From: Marinobacter sp. S0848L
GTDB taxonomy: Bacteria; Pseudomonadota; Gammaproteobacteria; Pseudomonadales; Oleiphilaceae
Length of the DNA stretch: 64,000 nt
Assembly (NCBI RefSeq): GCF_023016065.1
Contig: NZ_JALKAQ010000010.1
Coordinates: forward strand, 49,341 to 113,340
Direction: 5' to 3'
Shown: positions 32,435-41,538 of the stretch, piece by piece
How the letters are laid out: every line of letters starts with the position of its first letter
Position numbering within the stretch: position 1 is the first letter of the stretch
Notes under the pieces: generated by a model
Told to the model about the DNA's origin: nothing
The model's input: the letters and a program-made list of their open reading frames with translations, nothing else
Databases searched by the model: none
Made by a program: the position numbers and the translations under genes

Positions 32435-33739
32435 ATGACCGATAAAATCACCAGACTTAACACCACCCAAGGCGACTTTGACAGTGCGCTGGCCAAGCTG
32501 TTGGCGTGGGATGACAGTGTGGATCATCAGGTGAATGAGTCGGTGCGTCATATTCTGCATGAGGTGAAGACCCGTGGCGATGCGGCGGTTCTGGAGTTTA
32601 CGGAGAAGTTTGACCGTTTGAAGGTTGGCTCCATGGCCGAGCTTGAGATGGGGCAGGATCGTTTGCAGGCGGCGCTGGCGGCGATTCCGCAGGATCAGCG
32701 TGAGGCGCTTGAGAAGGCGGCGGAGCGGGTTCGGGATTATCATGAGCGGCAGAATCAGCAATCCTGGCAGTATCAGGATGAAGACGGAACGGTTCTGGGG
32801 CAGAAGGTAACGCCACTGGACCGCGCTGGTTTGTACGTGCCGGGTGGTAAGGCTGCGTATCCGTCGTCCGTATTGATGAACGCGATCCCCGCCAAGGTGG
32901 CGGGTGTCGGTGAGTTGATTATGGTGGTTCCTACGCCGGATGGTGTGGTGAACGATATGGTACTGGCTGCTGCTGCCATTGCAGGTGTTGACCGTGTGTT
33001 TGCTCTGGGTGGCGCGCAGGCGGTGGGTGCGTTGGCTTATGGCACCGAAACCGTGCCGGCGGTGGATAAGATCGTGGGGCCGGGCAATATTTTTGTGGCG
33101 ACGGCCAAGCGTGAAGTGTTCGGTATTGTTGGTATCGACATGATTGCCGGACCCTCTGAAATTCTGGTGATCTGCGACGGTAAAACCGATCCCGATTGGA
33201 TCGCGATGGATTTGTTCTCGCAGGCCGAACACGACGAGCAGGCGCAAAGTATTCTCGTCAGCCCGGATGCAGATTTCCTTGACGCCGTGGAAGCGAGCAT
33301 CAACAAGCTTTTGCCTACCATGGAGCGTGAAGAGATCATTCGCACATCTATGACAGGCCGCGGCGCACTAATCCACGTGGCTGATCTGAAAGAAGCAGCG
33401 GAAGTGTCGAACCGCATCGCTCCCGAGCACTTGGAGCTGTCAGTAGAAGACCCGCAAACCATGCTGGAAGACATCCGCCACGCAGGCGCGATCTTCATGG
33501 GCCGTTACACAGCAGAAGCCCTCGGAGACTACTGCGCCGGCCCGAACCACGTACTGCCCACAAGCGGCACCGCGCGGTTCAGTTCGCCTCTGGGCGTTTA
33601 CGACTTCCAGAAACGTTCGTCGCTGATTGGTTTTACGCCTGAAGGCGCGAACCGCATGGGGCGTGTGGCGTCGGTTCTTGCTCGCGGGGAAGGGCTGACC
33701 GCTCACGCCCGTTCGGCGGAATACCGTATTAAAGACTGA
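32435..33739 (+). CDS. hisD: Histidinol dehydrogenase
   Basis: 434 residues. Key regions are [20 protein letters not shown] (NAD site), the catalytic Glu-His in [15 protein letters not shown] (about residues 328-329), and the metal-site [20 protein letters not shown]. It catalyses the last two steps of histidine synthesis. Flanked by repeats E4 and E5 instead of being tightly coupled to hisG and hisC. Confidence 0.97.
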   Translation: MTDKITRLNTTQGDFDSALAKLLAWDDSVDHQVNESVRHILHEVKTRGDAAVLEFTEKFDRLKVGSMAELEMGQDRLQAALAAIPQDQREALEKAAERVRDYHERQNQQSWQYQDEDGTVLGQKVTPLDRAGLYVPGGKAAYPSSVLMNAIPAKVAGVGELIMVVPTPDGVVNDMVLAAAAIAGVDRVFALGGAQAVGALAYGTETVPAVDKIVGPGNIFVATAKREVFGIVGIDMIAGPSEILVICDGKTDPDWIAMDLFSQAEHDEQAQSILVSPDADFLDAVEASINKLLPTMEREEIIRTSMTGRGALIHVADLKEAAEVSNRIAPEHLELSVEDPQTMLEDIRHAGAIFMGRYTAEALGDYCAGPNHVLPTSGTARFSSPLGVYDFQKRSSLIGFTPEGANRMGRVASVLARGEGLTAHARSAEYRIKD

Positions 33740-33782
33740 GTCGTTGTGCGCAGGGCGGTTTCGGATTGGGTGCTTGAGAGCA

Positions 33783-33885
33783 TGGCAAGAAGGCCTTTCC
33801 AAAAACCGCTCCTTCGGCACGTCCATGTGACGCTTCTGCTCCGCCATCCATGGCTCCGCACATTTTTGGAAAGGCCTTCTTGCCA
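33783..33885 (+). repeat. Palindromic intergenic element E5 (subfamily A core, forward) with a distant outer dyad
   Basis: A 103-nt element between hisD and hisC, with perfect 23-nt arms. Its core is identical, base for base, to that of E6 when read in the same orientation. Beyond the stem, 24 poorly paired nt on each side are followed by an exact 9-bp match: GCAGGGCGG at 33750-33758 pairs with CCGCCCTGC at 33910-33918. The exact symmetry suggests that the arms were once longer and have decayed. Confidence 0.9.
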
Positions 33886-33971
33886 CACTCATCCAAACCT
33901 TGTGCACTGCCGCCCTGCATCAGCGTCATCATTGAATTCTTATTATTGCACCAACTCGGAGTGCGTGAATC

Positions 33972-35033
33972 ATGAGTAAATACTGGAGCTCACTAGTCAG
34001 CGAGTTACAGCCATATGTGCCAGGTGAGCAGCCTAAAATGGCCAATTTGATAAAGCTGAACACCAACGAAAACCCTTTCGGGCCATCCCCGAAGGTGATC
34101 TCGGCCATTAAATCAGAGCTAAACGACAACCTTCGCCTGTACCCAGATCCCACAGGCCACGCTCTGAAAGAGGCGATCGCTTCGTATTACACCGATTTCG
34201 GCATAGAAGAAAACCAAGTCTTCGTTGGCAACGGCTCCGACGAAGTGCTGGCCCACATCTTCCAAGGCCTGCTGAAACAAGACAAACCCATCCTGTTTCC
34301 GGACATCACCTACAGCTTCTATCCCGTGTACTGCGGGCTGTACAAAGTTGAAAGCAACATCATCCCGTTGACCGAAAACTTTGAAATAAACCCGGACGAC
34401 TACAAACGAGACAACGGCGGCGTTATCTTCCCGAACCCCAACGCCCCCACCGGACGCTACATGGGCTTGCAGCATGTGCAGGCCATTGTAGAAGCGAATC
34501 TGGATAGTGTTGTGGTAGTGGACGAAGCCTACATCGATTTCGGTGGTGAAACCGCGATTCGCTTGGTTAACCAATACCCGAACCTGGTGGTGTGCCAAAC
34601 GTTGTCAAAAGCGCGTTCGCTGGCGGGTTTGCGAGTCGGATTCGCCGTCGCCAATGCAGAGCTCATTGAAGGATTGAACCGAGTCAAAGACAGCTTCAAC
34701 TCCTACCCGCTGGATCGCTTGGCGCTGGCGGGTGCCGTGGCTGCATTCGAAGACCGCCAATGGTTCGAAGACTCCTGCAACGGCGTTATTCGAGAACGTG
34801 AAAAAGTCACCAAAGGATTGGAAAATCTCGGCTTCGAAGTGCTGCCCTCAAAAGCCAACTTCGTGTTTGCCCGTCACCCTGAACACAAAGGTGCCGATGT
34901 TGCTGCGGAGCTCAGAGAGCAGGGCATTATTGTCCGCCACTTCAATAAACCGAGAATCAGTGAATTCCTGCGAATCACTATTGGCACCAGCGACCAAAAC
35001 AACGCGTTGATCAAAGCTTTGGACTTTCTCTAA
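33972..35033 (+). CDS. hisC: Histidinol-phosphate aminotransferase
   Basis: 353 residues of aminotransferase class [26 protein letters not shown]-contacting [13 protein letters not shown] and the Schiff-base lysine in [18 protein letters not shown] (about residue 217). It converts imidazole acetol phosphate to histidinol phosphate. Base use at the 5' end is somewhat more AT-rich than in hisD. Repeat E6 begins 51 bp after its stop. Confidence 0.95.
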   Translation: MSKYWSSLVSELQPYVPGEQPKMANLIKLNTNENPFGPSPKVISAIKSELNDNLRLYPDPTGHALKEAIASYYTDFGIEENQVFVGNGSDEVLAHIFQGLLKQDKPILFPDITYSFYPVYCGLYKVESNIIPLTENFEINPDDYKRDNGGVIFPNPNAPTGRYMGLQHVQAIVEANLDSVVVVDEAYIDFGGETAIRLVNQYPNLVVCQTLSKARSLAGLRVGFAVANAELIEGLNRVKDSFNSYPLDRLALAGAVAAFEDRQWFEDSCNGVIREREKVTKGLENLGFEVLPSKANFVFARHPEHKGADVAAELREQGIIVRHFNKPRISEFLRITIGTSDQNNALIKALDFL

Positions 35034-35083
35034 ACGCGCGAGAAATATGATCGACAAATCAGCGCGCACCCAAGTTTAAAGGT

Positions 35084-35190
35084 TGGGGCTGGGCGGGCTT
35101 TCCAAAAATGTGCGGAGCCATGGATGGCGGAGCAGAAGCGTCACATGGACGTGCCGAAGGAGCGGTTTTTGGAAAGCCCGCCCAGCCCCA
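35084..35190 (-). repeat. Palindromic intergenic element E6 (subfamily A core, reverse)
   Basis: A 107-nt element between hisC and the NIF3 gene. The arms 35084-35108 and 35166-35190 are perfect 25-nt reverse complements; one mismatch further out is followed by two more pairs. The 57-nt core equals that of E5 but lies in the opposite orientation. Confidence 0.9.
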
Positions 35191-35254
35191 TCCCGACACC
35201 CCAAGTCAAAGCGCTGATCCAATCTCAAAAGTCTGAAGGAAAGGGGTAGACAGC

Positions 35255-35998
35255 ATGGCAACCCGCAACGAGATTTTGGCGAAAATAAACGAATGGCTCC
35301 AGCCCGAAAACTTCCAAGACTACGCCCCAAACGGCCTGCAAGTTGAAGGCAAAGACGAAATCCAAACAATCGTCTCCGGCGTAACCGCCTCCCAAGCCCT
35401 TATCGACGCCGCCGTAAAACAAAACGCCGACATGATCCTCGTCCACCACGGCTACTTCTGGAAAGGCGAAGACCAAGCCATCCGCGGAATGAAAAAGCGC
35501 CGCATCAAACAGCTACTGGAAAACGACATTAACCTCGTTGCCTACCACCTGCCATTAGACGACCACCCCGACTACGGCAACAACCGCCAATTGGCCAACG
35601 TACTGGGCATCCAAAACCCACGCCCGGTAGGCGGTCTGGTCTGGCAAGGCGAACTGTTCGAGCCCATGACGCCAGAAGCCTTTACCCAGCACATTGGAAG
35701 CGTGCTGAACCGACAGCCACTCCACGTAGGCGAGGGCGCAGACCTGATAAAAACCGTCGCCTGGTGCACCGGCGGAGCTCAAGGGTTCATCACCAAAGCA
35801 CTGGAGCTTGGTGTGGATGCCTACATCAGCGGAGAAATCTCCGAACCCACCACCCACACCGCCCGAGAATCCGGCATCCACTACTACGCCGCCGGCCACC
35901 ACGCCACAGAACGTTATGGCGCGAAAGCATTGGGTGAAGCGCTAGCGAAAGAATTTGGAATAGAGCACCAGTTCATCGACTGTGATAATCCGGCATAA
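35255..35998 (+). CDS. ybgI: NIF3/YbgI-family metal-binding protein
   Basis: 247 residues of the NIF3 family. The metal-binding histidines are in ADMILVHHGYFWKGE, NLVAYHLPLDDHPDYGNN and the C-terminal HYYAAGHHATERYGAKAL. Members form toroidal hexamers with a dinuclear metal centre; GTP cyclohydrolase-like and other roles have been suggested, but no firm function can be given. It stands alone between repeats E6 and E7. Codon use is markedly A- and C-rich. Confidence 0.9.
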   Translation: MATRNEILAKINEWLQPENFQDYAPNGLQVEGKDEIQTIVSGVTASQALIDAAVKQNADMILVHHGYFWKGEDQAIRGMKKRRIKQLLENDINLVAYHLPLDDHPDYGNNRQLANVLGIQNPRPVGGLVWQGELFEPMTPEAFTQHIGSVLNRQPLHVGEGADLIKTVAWCTGGAQGFITKALELGVDAYISGEISEPTTHTARESGIHYYAAGHHATERYGAKALGEALAKEFGIEHQFIDCDNPA

Positions 35999-36052
35999 TT
36001 GAACGGAATTACTGCAGAAATGGGGTAGGAGCGGGACACTCACAAGTTTGCA

Positions 36053-36165
36053 AGATCAGGGTGGGGCGGCTTTTCAAAAATGTGCGCAGCCATGGATGGC
36101 GGAGCAGAAGCGTCACATGGACGGGCCGAAGGAGCGGTTTTTGAAAAGCCGCCCCATCCTGATCT
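36053..36165 (-). repeat. Palindromic intergenic element E7 (subfamily A core, reverse)
   Basis: A 113-nt element between the convergent ybgI and yhcB genes. The 28-nt arms pair fully with one G-T. The core has two changes from E5/E6, one of which weakens the first small hairpin (CCCG opposite TGTG). Outside the stem, CTCACA occurs on the left (36039-36044) and as its complement on the right, with TAGG further out in the same order, hinting at decayed longer arms. Confidence 0.88.
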
Positions 36166-36204
36166 AACTGTGAGCTTAGATAAGCCTACTCCGTAAAACT
36201 AATA

Positions 36205-36639
36205 TCAAGCAGGCCGCTTCTCACCCTTAGGCAACCCAAAGTCTTCAGAAAGCGTACCCTTCTCTTTAGGATCAGCCTTAGGCGCATAATCCCTCGGCGG
36301 CTCAGAAGAATCAGAATCCGAGTGCTCGATACGCCCAGACACATTGTGCCCCAGCGACTCCGGCCACTCCTCATCATTACACAAACGATTCGCCCCACGC
36401 GCCATATGATCATTCACATCGCGATAGGCACGATTAAACCGCTCCAACAACTGAGCCGATTCCAGAAAATGCTCATTCACCTGAGCCTGATAGCGCGTAA
36501 ACTCACCCCGAAGCTCATCAATCTTCTGCTCAGCCCTCCGCTGACGCAAAGAAGCACCCTGGCCAGAGCGCCCAAAAAGAACCCCAATGATAATACCTAC
36601 CACCAGCGCGACTACTGCCGCAAGAATCAGGTTCGTCAT
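36205..36639 (-). CDS. yhcB: YhcB/DUF1043 family membrane-anchored protein
   Basis: 144 residues: one N-terminal membrane segment (LILAAVVALVVGIIIGVLFG), a coiled coil (about 30-75, RRAEQKIDELRGEFTRYQAQ) and the DUF1043 segment HFLESAQLLERFNRAYRDVN. The tail is polar and disordered. In E. coli YhcB affects division and envelope synthesis. It is transcribed against ybgI and divergently from zapE, as is common for these two genes. Confidence 0.9.
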   Translation of the reverse strand: MTNLILAAVVALVVGIIIGVLFGRSGQGASLRQRRAEQKIDELRGEFTRYQAQVNEHFLESAQLLERFNRAYRDVNDHMARGANRLCNDEEWPESLGHNVSGRIEHSDSDSSEPPRDYAPKADPKEKGTLSEDFGLPKGEKRPA

Positions 36640-36837
36640 ATAACAATCGTCCTAGTCAGTACATGCGAGAGAGCGAAAACCTATAAAAAGAGTATACCCC
36701 TCCAAAGCACCAGCGCACATGCCGAAACACTGCGCCAATCGTCGTATTGCCCCACAGCCTACTTGGCGTGGCCAAAAAGCGCGAAATGAGCGACAATACC
36801 GCGCCCAGAAATCCACCCAGATGGCAGGAAAACCCTG

Positions 36838-37971
36838 ATGACAGAAGCCGTGTCCACCGAAACTGTTGCGAACCTGACTCCTTGGCAACGCTACCAAAAG
36901 GATCTAGAGCGCCCGGATTTTCACAAGGACCCGGCGCAGGAAGACGCCGTTCGACGCTTACAAGCACTGTACGACAAACTGGTGGAAGCTGAAAGCGAGC
37001 GTAGCAAAGGACTTAAAAAATTACGCCGCAAGCTGAAAAAAGGCAAAGAAACGCCGGTAAAAGGCCTGTACTTCTGGGGTGGGGTAGGGCGCGGAAAAAC
37101 CTACCTGATGGACACCTTCTTCGAAGCTCTGCCCTTCGAGCGCAAAATGCGTGTGCACTTCCACCGCTTCATGCAGCGCGTTCACGCTGAGTTAAGAAAG
37201 CTCAAAGGCGAAAAAAACCCGCTAGAAAAAGTAGCCAAAACCTTCGCCGGCGAAACCCGGGTTATCTGCTTTGACGAATTCTTCGTATCGGACATCGGCG
37301 ATGCCATGATCCTGGCAACCCTGATGGAAGAATTGTTCAGCCGCGGCGTTACCCTGGTTTGTACATCGAACATCGTACCCGACGGGCTCTATAAAGACGG
37401 CCTGCAACGAGCTCGCTTCCTGCCCGCCATCGAACTCGTTAAACAACACACCGACGTCGTCAACGTAGACGGCGGTGTCGATTACCGATTGCGCACACTC
37501 GAACAAGCCAAACTGTATTATCACCCGCTGGACGAAGGTGCCAATGCGAGCTTGCGTGAAAGCTTCGACGCGTTGGCTGTTGAAGCTGGCAAACACAGTA
37601 AATCGATGGAAATAAACGGCCGAAAAATCCCGGCCCAAGCCCACGCCGACGACGTCGTCTGGTTTGATTTCCTGGACGTGTGCGACGGCCCGCGCAGCCA
37701 AAACGATTACATCGAAATGGCCCGCCAGTTCCATGCCATCATCGTCTCCAACGTGCCGGTCATGGGCGTAGAAAAAGACGACCAGGCTCGCCGCTTCATC
37801 AACATGATCGACGAATTCTACGATCGCAACGTAAAACTCATCATCTCCGCCGAAGCACCCATCACCGAACTCTACTCCGGTGGCAGCCTGAGCTTCGAGT
37901 TTGAACGTACCGAATCCCGCTTGCTGGAAATGCAATCCCAGGAATATCTGGAAGCACCGCACAAGCCTTAA
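36838..37971 (+). CDS. zapE: Cell division ATPase ZapE (AFG1-like)
   Basis: 377 residues. The Walker A motif is GLYFWGGVGRGKTYLMDTFF at about residue 80, Walker B VICFDEFFVSDIGDAM, and the C-terminal AFG1 segment is MIDEFYDRNVKLIISAEAPI. It binds FtsZ and acts at the septum under stress. The basic stretch GLKKLRRKLKKGKETPVKG before Walker A is typical of the family. Confidence 0.95.
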   Translation: MTEAVSTETVANLTPWQRYQKDLERPDFHKDPAQEDAVRRLQALYDKLVEAESERSKGLKKLRRKLKKGKETPVKGLYFWGGVGRGKTYLMDTFFEALPFERKMRVHFHRFMQRVHAELRKLKGEKNPLEKVAKTFAGETRVICFDEFFVSDIGDAMILATLMEELFSRGVTLVCTSNIVPDGLYKDGLQRARFLPAIELVKQHTDVVNVDGGVDYRLRTLEQAKLYYHPLDEGANASLRESFDALAVEAGKHSKSMEINGRKIPAQAHADDVVWFDFLDVCDGPRSQNDYIEMARQFHAIIVSNVPVMGVEKDDQARRFINMIDEFYDRNVKLIISAEAPITELYSGGSLSFEFERTESRLLEMQSQEYLEAPHKP

Positions 37972-38008
37972 ACAAAACTAGAAAGAACGAAACCAGAGAG
38001 GTCACAAC

Positions 38009-39193
38009 ATGAGCCAAGACAACGTCGTTATCGTCAGCGGTGTACGTACACCCATGGGCGGATTCATGGGCAGCCTAGCCCCGATCACCGCCCCTGAACT
38101 CGGCGCCATCTCCATCGCCGAAGCCGTCAAGCGTGCGGGCCTTCAGCCTGCTGACGTGCAAGAAGTCATCATGGGCAACGTACTGCCCGCCGGCCTGAAG
38201 CAAGGCCCGGCCCGCCAAGCAATGCGTAAGGCAGGATTGCCAGATAGCACAGGCGCAACCACCATCAACAAACTGTGCGGCTCCGGCATGAAAGCCACCA
38301 TGTTCGCCCACGACCTGATCAAAGCAGGCACCAACGACATCATGGTTGCCGGCGGCATGGAAAGCATGTCCAACGCCCCTCACATCCTGCAAGGTGCCCG
38401 CCAAGGCTACCGTATGGGCCCGGGGCCTGCCCCGCAAGACCACATGTTCCTGGACGGTCTTGAAGACGCCGAAACCGGCCGCCTGATGGGCTCCTTCGCG
38501 CAAGAAGTTGCCGACCAAAAAGGCTACACCCGCGAAGAGATGGACGAATACGCCATCAACTCCCTGAACCGCGCGAAAAAAGCCATCGAAGACGGCGTAC
38601 TCAAAGACGAAATCATCCCGGTGACCGTCAAAACCCGTAAAGGCGAAGTGGTTGTTGAAGACGACGAACAGCCCCACAACGCCAACATCGAAAAAATCCC
38701 AAGCCTGCGCCCGGCCTTCGCAAAAGACGGCACCGTAACCGCCGCCAACGCCTCATCAATCTCCGATGGCGCCTCCGCGCTGGTCCTGATGCGCGAATCC
38801 GAAGCCGAAAAACGCGGCCTCAAACCACTGGCCCGCATCGTCGGCCACACCACCCAGTCCCAGTTACCGGCAGAGTTCACCTGCGCACCCGTAGGTGCGA
38901 TCGAAAAGCTCTTCGCCAAAACCGGCTGGACCAAAGACGACGTTGACTTGTTCGAAATCAACGAAGCCTTCGCCATGGTCGCCATGATGCCTATCAAAGA
39001 ACTGGGCCTGGATCCTGAAAAAGTAAACGTCCACGGCGGCGCATGCGCCCAAGGCCACCCGGTCGGTTCCACAGGTTCACGCCTGCTGGTCACCTTGATG
39101 TACGCCCTGCAGCGTTACGGCAAAAAGAAAGGTGTAGCGGCCCTGTGCATCGGCGGCGGTGAAGCCACAGCGATGGCTATCGAAATGATGTAA
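38009..39193 (+). CDS. Acetyl-CoA C-acetyltransferase (thiolase)
   Basis: 394 residues of thiolase II. The nucleophilic cysteine is in TINKLCGSGMKATMFAHDLI (about residue 90), the catalytic histidine in INEAFAM-type context, and the second cysteine in the C-terminal LCIGGGEATAMAIEM. GGACAQGHPVGSTGSR is also conserved. It condenses two acetyl-CoA or cleaves acetoacetyl-CoA. No fatty-acid or PHB genes lie next to it, so its direction in the cell is not shown. Two short hairpins and repeat E8 follow the stop. Confidence 0.93.
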   Translation: MSQDNVVIVSGVRTPMGGFMGSLAPITAPELGAISIAEAVKRAGLQPADVQEVIMGNVLPAGLKQGPARQAMRKAGLPDSTGATTINKLCGSGMKATMFAHDLIKAGTNDIMVAGGMESMSNAPHILQGARQGYRMGPGPAPQDHMFLDGLEDAETGRLMGSFAQEVADQKGYTREEMDEYAINSLNRAKKAIEDGVLKDEIIPVTVKTRKGEVVVEDDEQPHNANIEKIPSLRPAFAKDGTVTAANASSISDGASALVLMRESEAEKRGLKPLARIVGHTTQSQLPAEFTCAPVGAIEKLFAKTGWTKDDVDLFEINEAFAMVAMMPIKELGLDPEKVNVHGGACAQGHPVGSTGSRLLVTLMYALQRYGKKKGVAALCIGGGEATAMAIEMM

Positions 39194-39194
39194 C

Positions 39195-39250
39195 CGGCAC
39201 TTAGTGCCGAATAGGTGCTCCCGGACTTCCCTAAAAAAGTTTGGGAGCAC
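39195..39250 (+). terminator. Tandem hairpins after the thiolase gene
   Basis: CGGCAC-TTA-GTGCCG (39195-39209) begins two bases after the stop codon. GTGCTCCC pairs with GGGAGCAC across 39215-39250, with an A-rich 20-nt loop. Neither has a clean T-run, so a terminator or 3'-end stabilising role is only plausible. The second hairpin touches the left arm of repeat E8. Confidence 0.45.
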
Positions 39251-39354
39251 AATATAAAACCTCCCCTCCGGAAATGTCGTAGGCCAGGGATGGCCGAAGA
39301 GAAGCGCACATGGATGTGCTTGTAGCGGTTTCCGGAGGGGAGGTTTTGTATTGT
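39249..39354 (-). repeat. Palindromic intergenic element E8 (divergent subfamily B core, reverse)
   Basis: A 106-nt element between the thiolase and the DUF1302 gene. The arms pair over 26 nt with one T-G. Here the loop-proximal part is GGAAA/TTTCC instead of the usual AAAAA/TTTTT. The 54-nt core is subfamily B with a few changes; the second hairpin tetraloop is TCCC instead of TCCA and its stem GGCCA/TGGCC is kept. The following 309 bp to the DUF1302 start hold no gene that I can support. Confidence 0.88.
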
Positions 39355-39663
39355 ACGCTTGCACGGTGTCTGCCTTCTTTTCTGCTAGTAGCTACCAGCC
39401 GAATTCCTCTCCAAAACCCGCAAAAGAGCAAGCCCAAAACCACCCACCCCAAAGTGGTTGCATCCCCGAATCTTGACTATAGTGATGAGGTGCGAGAAAG
39501 ACGGCTAACCAAGAGTGACAGCAAAATCATACTTTTGACTGATCAAAGCCGCGAGAAGCCTTAGCTATAGTGCTAGCATCACGGCAATGTCTACACGGCC
39601 GACGAACACCAACCAACAGAATAATCGAGCAGCGACTCAGAACAACAACGGAGTAGCCTTCCA

Positions 39664-41505
39664 ATGACAAGAAAAACTCAACCCTGGCAGCGCTGGACCA
39701 AGTTACCACTTGCCGTCGCCATCGCAGCCGGCGTATCCAGCCCGGCTTTTGCTATTTCGTACCCGTTGGGGAATGCCGGGCAAGTTCAATTCAACACCAC
39801 GCTGTCAGCCGGGGCTGCATGGCGTACCGAAGATGCTGACAAGCGACTGCTCGCACCACACGATGGCCGTGGCACAGCATCAACAAACAACTACGATGAT
39901 GGCAACCGCAACTTCGACAAAGGCGATGTGGTATCCAAAATTGTTAAAGGTAACAGTGAGCTGTTCCTGGATTACAGCGTAGACAACGATTACCTGACCC
40001 GAATCGGTGGCTTGCTTCGTGGCCGTTATTGGTACGACTTTGAATTGAAGGACGAAGAGCGCCGTTATCGGCCGCTGAGCAGCGATGGCAAAGACAACGC
40101 CTCTGGCGGTGAAATTCTTGATGCCTACATTTTCTCGGATTGGTACTTCGGAAACGTTCCCGTAAGCATCCGCTACGGTAAACAAGTGTTGAGCTGGGGC
40201 GAGAGCACCTTTATCCAGGGTGGCATCAACACCATCAACCCGGTCGACGTGCCTGCGTTCCGTGCGCCGGGTTCCGAGCTGAAAGATGCTCTGCTGCCAG
40301 TTGAAATGCTTTACGTTTCAGCGGGCGTTACTGAAAACGTAACTGTCGAAGCGTTCGTCCAGACCGAGTGGGAGCCGGTGCGAGCTGACGATTGCGGCAC
40401 CTTCTTCTCCACCATCGACTTTGTCTCGGATGGCTGTGGGCCTATCTGGCCGGACGGCAACATAAGCGAAGAACAGAGCGAAATCTTCGATAAGTATAAT
40501 ACTCTCGGATTACCAGGCGGTCGGTATGCGATTGCCCGAGAGGCAGACGACCGCCCTGATTCAAAAGACCAGTTTGGTGTAGCGCTTCGCTGGTATGTGC
40601 CTGAGCTGAATGATTCAGAGCTTGGTTTTTACTTTATTCAGTACCATAGCCGCCTGCCGTATGTCAGCGGTATTGTGAACGATGGGCCTGGACCTGCCGG
40701 TGGTGGCTTCCCTGAATACTTCATGGAGTATCCGGAGAATATCAAACTGTATGGCGTGAGTATTAATACTACAACGCCGGGGGGCTGGTCATTAGGCGCG
40801 GAATACAGCTTCCGTGAAGATGTTCCCATCCAGTGGAACGCTTTCGAATTGATTTATGCGGGTCTGCAGATGGAACTGCCTGATGGCACTCCGGCGAGCA
40901 TGCTGCAGCGGCAGCGGGAAAAGGAGTTGGGTATATCGGATCCGAGCGGAATCGTCGCAAGCGGTAACGATCGCTTTAACGTGTCTCAGTTCCAGTTCAC
41001 GCTGATCAAATTCTTCGATCAGATCATGGGGGCAAGCAGGCTTTCGCTTATCAATGAAGCAGCCGCAACTTGGGTTCATGATTTGCCGGGCTATGATGAA
41101 GCGCGTTACGGCCGCTCGGGTACCTTTGGGATAGGTCCTATACCCACGGCGGCAGGTGATGCATGTCCGCAGTTGAATCTAAACTCCGATTACTGCGAAA
41201 ACGATGGCTTCACCACAGACTTTTCGTGGGGTTACCGTACGCGCCTTGTTTGGGAATACCCGAACGCGATTGCCGGCATAAACCTGAAGCCACAGTTGGC
41301 TTGGACCCACGATGTAGAAGGTTATTCACCCCAGCCGGGTGGTGCGTTCAATGAAGGTAGCAAGTCGCTTGGGCTATCGGTAACCGGTGTTTACCAAAAC
41401 AAGATCACCGGCAACATCGGCTACACCAACTACTTTGGTGGCAAGCCCTATAACGAATTGACCGACCGCGACTTCGTAAGCGCGAGCGTTTCCTACTCAT
41501 TCTGA
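39664..41505 (+). CDS. DUF1302 family exported protein, probable outer-membrane barrel
   Basis: 613 residues with a signal peptide (KLPLAVAIAAGVSSPAFA, cleavage near residue 31). The rest is rich in aromatic alternating strands and ends in the aromatic SASVSYSF, typical of an outer-membrane beta-barrel. DUF1302 genes usually precede DUF1329 genes, as here. Paralogous pairs in Pseudomonas and Marinobacter sit near RND/MMPL exporters and have been linked to surface or lipid export, but the substrate is unknown. A GGAG site lies 10 nt before the ATG. Confidence 0.85.
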   Translation: MTRKTQPWQRWTKLPLAVAIAAGVSSPAFAISYPLGNAGQVQFNTTLSAGAAWRTEDADKRLLAPHDGRGTASTNNYDDGNRNFDKGDVVSKIVKGNSELFLDYSVDNDYLTRIGGLLRGRYWYDFELKDEERRYRPLSSDGKDNASGGEILDAYIFSDWYFGNVPVSIRYGKQVLSWGESTFIQGGINTINPVDVPAFRAPGSELKDALLPVEMLYVSAGVTENVTVEAFVQTEWEPVRADDCGTFFSTIDFVSDGCGPIWPDGNISEEQSEIFDKYNTLGLPGGRYAIAREADDRPDSKDQFGVALRWYVPELNDSELGFYFIQYHSRLPYVSGIVNDGPGPAGGGFPEYFMEYPENIKLYGVSINTTTPGGWSLGAEYSFREDVPIQWNAFELIYAGLQMELPDGTPASMLQRQREKELGISDPSGIVASGNDRFNVSQFQFTLIKFFDQIMGASRLSLINEAAATWVHDLPGYDEARYGRSGTFGIGPIPTAAGDACPQLNLNSDYCENDGFTTDFSWGYRTRLVWEYPNAIAGINLKPQLAWTHDVEGYSPQPGGAFNEGSKSLGLSVTGVYQNKITGNIGYTNYFGGKPYNELTDRDFVSASVSYSF

Positions 41506-41538
41506 ACCGGACAGATTTTGTTCAAAGAGGTAATTTAA

